Below, piece after piece: positions 58,987 to 64,000 of a DNA stretch of 64,000 nucleotides. The notes below the pieces were generated by a model, which did not search any database, was not told where the DNA came from, and saw nothing but the letters and a program-made list of their open reading frames with translations. The position numbers were made by a program, and so were the translations under genes. Numbering within the stretch: the first letter of the stretch is position 1; each line of letters begins with the position of its first letter. The DNA is from Phaseolus vulgaris (Eukaryota > Streptophyta > Magnoliopsida > Fabales > Fabaceae): NCBI RefSeq assembly GCF_000499845.2, contig NC_023755.2, positions 703,732 to 767,731 of the forward strand, read 5' to 3'.

Positions 58987-61900
58987 TCTGTCTCTTATCT
59001 CAGAACCATGAAGAATTAAAAATTGCAACTGATAATATAATCTACGCATGGAATTTCCTTTTACTTCACATGACATATACATGGTCAATTCAACTTCTAT
59101 GCTTTTTTATTCTGCTATGTATTATTCAGATGCTCAAAATTTCATCTTAGTCATGCTTAATTTTTTATCTGTGATGAATTCATAAGTATTTTTGTGAGAG
59201 AATGATGAATAGTAATTGATCAAGATTTCCCTCTGCTGTTTCAGATACTATCGATCTCTGCCACCTGTGAGCAAGTTCTATGGAGTGGCCTGTTTGATGA
59301 CCACTTCTGCATACTATCTGGAATTCTATGATGCATGGAACATAGCACTTGATTATGGACTAGTGTTTAAACGTCTTCAGGTTTTGTAATCCAAAAACTG
59401 TTCTGAATCTGATTTCTCATCTGCAGCAATAGGGTATCTGAATTTAATCTGATTATAGTATGCATGCTTTTTTATACTTTTGTTGCATGTAAACATGTTT
59501 GTTAACTTTTATAGTAATTACTTCAAAAGTCACACCTAAAATGGTTTCTCAAAGCAAAAATCTTTGAAGTGATGTTGTATAAAAATTAAACTCTATGTTT
59601 TTCTGCATGAACCTGATATAATAATTTCAGAGTTATTTTGGATATACTTCCCATTTTCAAACTTAAACTTAAACTGTATTAGGCAAAATGAGTGGTTGTA
59701 AACTTGATTCTATAAAGTAAGTTAGGCTTAAAATCACTTATTATTGACTTTAACTTGTCACTTATTATCGGATCCGATCATTCAGAAGCGAACCTAACCT
59801 TATAAACCGGTTTTATAAGGTTGAATTAATCTTAAAGTACACTTTTTAATACTAGTTAAAGAACTTTAAACTTTTTCACCAAATTTCTTTGACATATTTG
59901 CTTATGTATTTATAGGTTTGGAGGCTTATAACAAATTTCTTCTTTCTTGGCTCGTTTTCATTTCCATTTGCTATGCGTCTGATAATGATGTAAGCTACTT
60001 ATGCAACTTCTTACACCTCATTCTGCTTTTCACAGCCAATGTAATTAAGGTAGTTTCAATGACACAGTTTTTGTTATTGTTTTGAATGATGAACTACTAT
60101 GCAGAGCAAAGTATGGTGTTTCATTGGAAAGAGGACCCTTTGACAAGAGAACTGCAGATTATGTTTGGATGTTCGTATTTGGTGCACTCTCTCTTCTGGT
60201 ATGTGTTGCTGTTTGTTTATGTTACTTTTCATCTCCTGATTTTCATTTCTACAAATGAAACATGTTTCATGATTGTACTACTGTTGATCACAAACAAGAT
60301 TTGGATATGTTTTTCATCCTAAAAACATTAAAGGGTAACAAATTTGTGGTCTTCTTAGGTGATTTCAGCAGTGCCATACTTTCGGTATCCATTCATGGGA
60401 GTTTCGTTAGTCTTCATGATCGTCTATGTTTGGAGCCGCGAGTTTCCAAATGCACGAATCAACATTTATGGTGTCGTATCGTTGAAGGTATAATCAAATT
60501 TGTATCGGTCGGAACCGGACAATCCGTTAATCTTAATATCGAATGTCTGTGAAATACGTCAAGATAAAAGAATAACTAATACACACTAAATTGTATGAAA
60601 AATTATATAATACATTTTTAATCATGATTATGTATGCTAATTACTTAATTCTTCACATAGTTTAGTGTATATTAATAATCCTTATCTTAACGTATTTCAC
60701 ATATGTCGTCGGTTGTTGATATTGGTATTCAGGGATTGAAATTTATTGATAATATTTGTTGTTTCAGGTTTAGTTAATGCCAATTTTTCCATACGTATGT
60801 TGTTACAAAACACCAACGCGTTTTACAAGAAAATTATTAAATAGAAATAAGTTTTATACAAAAAATAATTAGTTATTATAATAATTAAATTAGAAATTAT
60901 TATAAAAATTAAAAAAATTATTAATTTCTAAATTAATTTTTATTATTAATAAATAGTTTCTAAATTGGTATATAATTAACTACCAAGATTTTAACTACCA
61001 GATATCAATTTAGAAACTATTTATCAATAATAAATAATAGAAATTAATTATAACAACTAATTATTTTTGTCTCTAAAATTGGTTTATATTTAATGATTTT
61101 CTTGTAGTGAAGAACCAAGAAATTGCTTTATTTAAGCATGTTTCTTTTTGTTAAGTTTTAGAAAAAAATGAAGTTAATTTTGTAGTAAGTTAAATTTATT
61201 TTATTAAAAAATTAATTTTTATATTTACTTACTACTTTTTATTTGTGAATAAATTAATTGTAACATATAAAAATGATACTTTTTTTTCTCTCTGTAATAA
61301 TGTTTACAGAACAGAGTATTTTTCTTTCTTTAGCAACTTAGCTTATTTAGTTATGAGTATTTTGTGTTAGAATTATTATAGTTTAACCATGGATATATCT
61401 GTGCAGGGATTTTACCTTCCATGGGCTTTGTTAGCTCTGGATTTAATATTTGGAAATCCTTTAAAGCCAGACATTGTAGGTATGCTTGCAGGACACATAT
61501 ATTACTTCTTAACAGTTCTTCATCCTCTTGCTGGAGGACGCTTCAAATTCAAAACCCCTCTCTGGGTGTATCCTTTTCTTTATCACCTTATCGTTATATC
61601 AAATTGCTCTTATTTTAAGACTATCGAGATATTGTCTGTTTTGAAAGTCGATGCTTTATTACGGTTTTCTTCTTAAAAGGTGAGTTGGAGAGTTGAAGGA
61701 GAGATATTGTATGCTTTATTACGGTTTTCTTCTAAAAAGGTGAGTTGGAGATTTGAAGGAGAGATATTGTCCGTTTTGGAAGTCGATGCTTTATTACGAT
61801 TTTCTTCTTAAAAGGTGAGTTGGAGAGTTGAAAAAGAAAGGAGTATATAAACTGTCTTTAGTCTCGACTTTTAAGCGATATAAGACTATATTAACATATC

Positions 61901-62358
61901 AGAACAAACCCTTCTATCGAAGTTTAAGGAAAGGATTTCCTTGGTTGATAGAATGATAAAACTCTAAAACTATAATATTATTTTAACAAACTATTAAGTT
62001 GTAACAGGATAAATACATGATTAAACACAATTGAATATTGAAGTAAACTTAAAAGAAAACTTTTCACATAATTTAGCATTGCAAAATCTGAAGTTTGATG
62101 CAGTGTTGTGATCCTTGATGATGTATCAGTCAGAAAATAGTAGCATACTGGGGAGAAGGTACACAGATAAATAGTCCTGTGCAGTCTGATCCTTCTGCTG
62201 GAATTGTGTTCAAAGGAAGAAGTCATCGTCTTGGTGGGACTGAAAGAACACCAGCAGCAGCAGCAGCAGAAGAGAATGCTTCTTCTTCCTCACCTCAGCA
62301 ACACAGTAACACCAATGGAGTTGCTTTTAGAGGAAAGAGTCATCGTTTGAATGCATGA
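58928..62358 (+). CDS. Derlin (ER-associated degradation factor, DER1 family)
   Basis: An ER membrane rhomboid pseudoprotease that helps move misfolded proteins to the cytosol for degradation. Seven exons, 58928-58944, 59245-59380, 59916-59989, 60105-60198, 60359-60487, 61407-61567 and 62130-62358, join to 279 residues with GT-AG introns. The first coding exon has only 17 bases (MSTPAE). The order is YYRSLPPVSKFYG, KRLQVWRLITNFFFLGSF, IAKYGVSLERGPFDKRTADYVWM, SLVFMIVYVWSREFPNARINIYGVVSLKGFYLPWAL, AGHIYYFLTVLHPLAGG, closely following plant Derlin-1-type proteins. WR motif and GxxxG-like helices are in place and no catalytic Ser/His pair is apparent, as for Derlins. The cytosolic tail carries an Ala tract coded by GCAGCAG repeats and two SHP-like boxes, FKGRSHRL and FRGKSHRL, likely CDC48 contacts. 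A MITE lies in intron 5 and another just past the stop. Confidence 0.94.
58952..58980 (+). repeat. (TC)n microsatellite next to Derlin donor 1
   Basis: About 29 bases of TC repeats beginning seven bases after the GTACTC donor at 58945. Confidence 0.95.
59740..59860 (-). repeat. Dispersed legume-type repeat, copy 8
   Basis: In Derlin intron 2. It has 'ccttataaaccggttttata' and 'aggttgaattaatcttaaag' as in the minus-oriented copy at 16528-16660. Confidence 0.55.
60821..61109 (+). mobile_element. CACTA-like MITE, copy 9, in Derlin intron 5
   Basis: Left end 'tacaagaaaattattaaata' and right end TGATTTTCTTGTAGTG match the family. The interior forms an inverted repeat ('tattaataaatagtttctaa' against 'tttagaaactatttatcaat'). 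Confidence 0.75.
61626..61835 (+). repeat. Imperfect tandem repeat in Derlin intron 6
   Basis: Three units start with GAGATATTGT at 61626, 61701 and 61761. The second lacks 15 bases ('ctgttttgaaagtcg') found in the first. Each contains AAAAGGTGAGTTGG, a near-perfect splice-donor sequence. Confidence 0.93.
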
Positions 62359-62411
62359 CTCTGGTATATCACTCTCTTTTTCTGTAACTTTTATTTAACT
62401 ATTTGCTACAC

Positions 62412-62868
62412 CACTATATAAGATATATAAGAGAATTGTTAAATATAAATTAATTTTAAAAAATAGTTAGTTACTATTTAACTAAAATAGAGATATTTTT
62501 CAAAAAATAAATTATTGGTATCTAAAGAAATTTCTATTATTAATAAGAATTTGTAAAATAGTTTCTAAATTAGTATATGACTATTAGTTACCAATGTTTT
62601 TTACCAATTTACTGTTTTATATTATAAATTAGTCTCTATTAGTCTTTTATAGATTAATTTAGAAACTAAAATGTTAGTAGCTAAACGCTTGATAACTAAT
62701 TTAGATACCAGTTTAGAAATCATTTTATAAATTTTTATTAATAATACAAATCACTTTAGATACCAATAATTTTTTAATTTTTAAAATAGTATATAATTTA
62801 GTTGATATAGTGACTGAGTATTTTTAGAATCTAAATTTGATTGTTGTTTAGTGATTTTCTTGTAATGT
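62412..62868 (+). mobile_element. CACTA-like MITE, copy 10, 3' of Derlin
   Basis: Left end CACTATATAAG with 'gagaattgttaaatataaat' nearby; right end TGATTTTCTTGTAATGTG. It starts 54 bases after the Derlin stop codon and so may be transcribed in the 3' UTR. Confidence 0.6.
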
Positions 62869-63076
62869 GTGTTATGTATTATTTCTTAAATTTTGTAAAC
62901 AACATTGTACAATATTTTTGTATGTTAGTGATTATGATCATATGCAATTTCTCTCTTATTTTTTTTGTCAACAATTTCACATTAATGACCTTTTGTTGCA
63001 CATAATTGGATATATAGGATTGGGTTGAAGATTTAAATGGGCTTTCCAATTATAATTTGGGTTGCACCCTATATTT

Positions 63077-63358
63077 TTCTTCCTGCACCCCAAAATTATC
63101 CTTGATAATTTTGGATGATTCCAAAATAAGGTTCTCTAAGAAAATGTGTTTCCAGGGGTTTAGGAAATTCAGAAGGAAAAAACTATTTCGAAATATTCTT
63201 TCTGAAACACAATTTTTTTAATTTTCAAAATGATAAATCTGAAATTCATAAAATATGTTACAGAAAATATGTTCCGAAAATATTCCAAAAAGAGTAATCT
63301 ATAAATATTTTTAAAATAGGTAAAATGGTTTTTTTGGAGAAAGAGGGGGTGCAGGAAG
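63077..63358. mobile_element. Small element with TTCTTCCTGCACCCC inverted ends
   Basis: The left TTCTTCCTGCACCCC at 63077 is answered by GGGGTGCAGGAAG at about 63346-63358. The interior has 'ccgaaaatattccaaaa' and 'cgaaatattctttctgaaac' short palindromic stretches. Possibly related to the next element. No coding capacity. Confidence 0.5.
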
Positions 63359-63411
63359 CCATTGGAAACACCCTTATAATTTTAACATTCGGCATTCAGA
63401 ATTAGAAGACT

Positions 63412-63769
63412 GTTTCTTCCTGCACCTCCATATCTTCTTTTGTCACCTCCATACACATCATGAAAATATATTTTTATCTTTTTTTTCAACCTCATAAACT
63501 AGTTTCCGAATTATGTAATCCAGAACACATTTAAAAAAAGACTTCCAGATTACATAATCCCGAAGTTAAATAAGACTTCCAGATTATGTAATCCAAAAAG
63601 TAATTATGCATCTCAAAAAAGGCTTCCGGATTACATAATCTGAAAACTAATTATAAATTTAAAAAATGACTTATGGATTATGTAATCTGGAATATTATAG
63701 AGGAACATTTTTGAAAATTCAAAAATTTATGGAGGTAAAAGAAGAAAGTATGGAGGTGTAGGAACAAAA
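63412..63769. mobile_element. MITE-like element with 'ggattatgtaatcc' palindromes
   Basis: Imperfect terminal inverted repeats of about 40 bases: the left has CTTCCTGCACCTCCATATC and 'cacctccata', the right ends 'ttatggaggtaaaagaagaa' and 'tatggaggtgtaggaacaaa'. Inside are repeated units of CCAGATTACATAATCC type in both orientations. Copies of the palindromic interior occur at 3960-4390 and 12500-12965. Confidence 0.65.
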
Positions 63770-64000
63770 AGTCGAATTTTGGAATCATTATTCTAAGCTC
63801 AAATTCCATTAATATTTTTTTCCCTTTTTAGTTTAAACTTTCACTGTGTAGTTATTTACTTTACTTTTGAAAGTTTCTTTCTTTTTTTAACTTAGTTTTT
63901 ATATTTGTTTATTTTTTCTAATTTTATGTTATTTTTTATAATGAGATATACTGTCTAATGAATTTTATAAAAAATATAATAAAATAAGTTATTTTCCTCC
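63770..64000. other. AT-rich window end
   Basis: No feature recognised. Confidence 0.7.

Noticed and set aside
58762..59088. Minus-strand frame with an Arg-Glu repeat
   Set aside because: It is the translation of the (TC)n tract in Derlin intron 1 and overlaps the real exon on the other strand.
1..64000. CRISPR arrays, operons, phage or bacterial defence-like clusters
   Set aside because: No regular spacer-repeat arrays or prokaryotic gene organisation are present; this is intron-containing plant DNA.
1..64000. tRNA, rRNA and snRNA genes
   Set aside because: I saw no A/B-box tRNA pattern or ribosomal segment. A covariance-model search would be needed to exclude divergent ones.

Overview
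This is nuclear DNA from a flowering plant, most likely a legume of the bean/soybean/cowpea group. The genes have short exons with GT-AG introns, the protein sequences are typical of dicots, intergenic DNA is very AT-rich, and the repeats (CACTA-type MITEs, LINE tails, (AT)n tracts and a dispersed repeat I associate with legume genomes) fit that group. The assignment rests on pattern recognition, not on a database search.

I support nine protein-coding genes. Eight have exon structures that close in frame: a pentatricopeptide-repeat protein (minus, 5540-7105, one exon); a vacuolar-type acid invertase (minus, 8185-13603, seven exons including a 9-nt mini-exon); a trehalose-6-phosphate phosphatase (minus, 16353-19392, eleven coding exons plus a probable leader intron reaching about 22000); a folate-biopterin-transporter family protein (minus, 35957-38988, two exons); an F-box/LRR protein (minus, 42981-45510, two exons); a QWRF-family microtubule-associated protein (plus, 49077-52359, five exons); a PLAC8/cell-number-regulator-6-like protein (minus, 52911-55755, four exons); and a Derlin (plus, 58928-62358, seven exons). 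Counting the first as a single-exon gene, the well-supported total is eight; the ninth candidate, a short open frame near 29.7 kb, is listed only as doubtful.

Layout: 1-5.5 kb is gene-free AT-rich DNA with one MITE and a palindrome-rich repeat; 5.5-22 kb holds three minus-strand genes; 22-35.9 kb is a gene-poor block of decayed repeats with two small islands of different base composition; 36-45.5 kb holds the transporter and the F-box gene with a small tandem repeat array upstream of the transporter; 49-62.4 kb holds the QWRF, PLAC8 and Derlin genes, the first two convergent; the last 1.6 kb is repeats. The genes are not a pathway cluster. Invertase and trehalose phosphatase both act in sugar metabolism and signalling, but their proximity looks incidental.

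I found no new multi-gene system. The points most worth checking are gene-structure oddities (a GC-AG intron, dinucleotide repeats abutting splice donors, a NAGNAG acceptor, decoy donors in a tandem repeat), protein variants (NDPDG in the invertase, QWMF in the QWRF protein, two SHP-like boxes in the Derlin), and a CACTA-type MITE family with about ten copies, one having a clear 3-bp target duplication.
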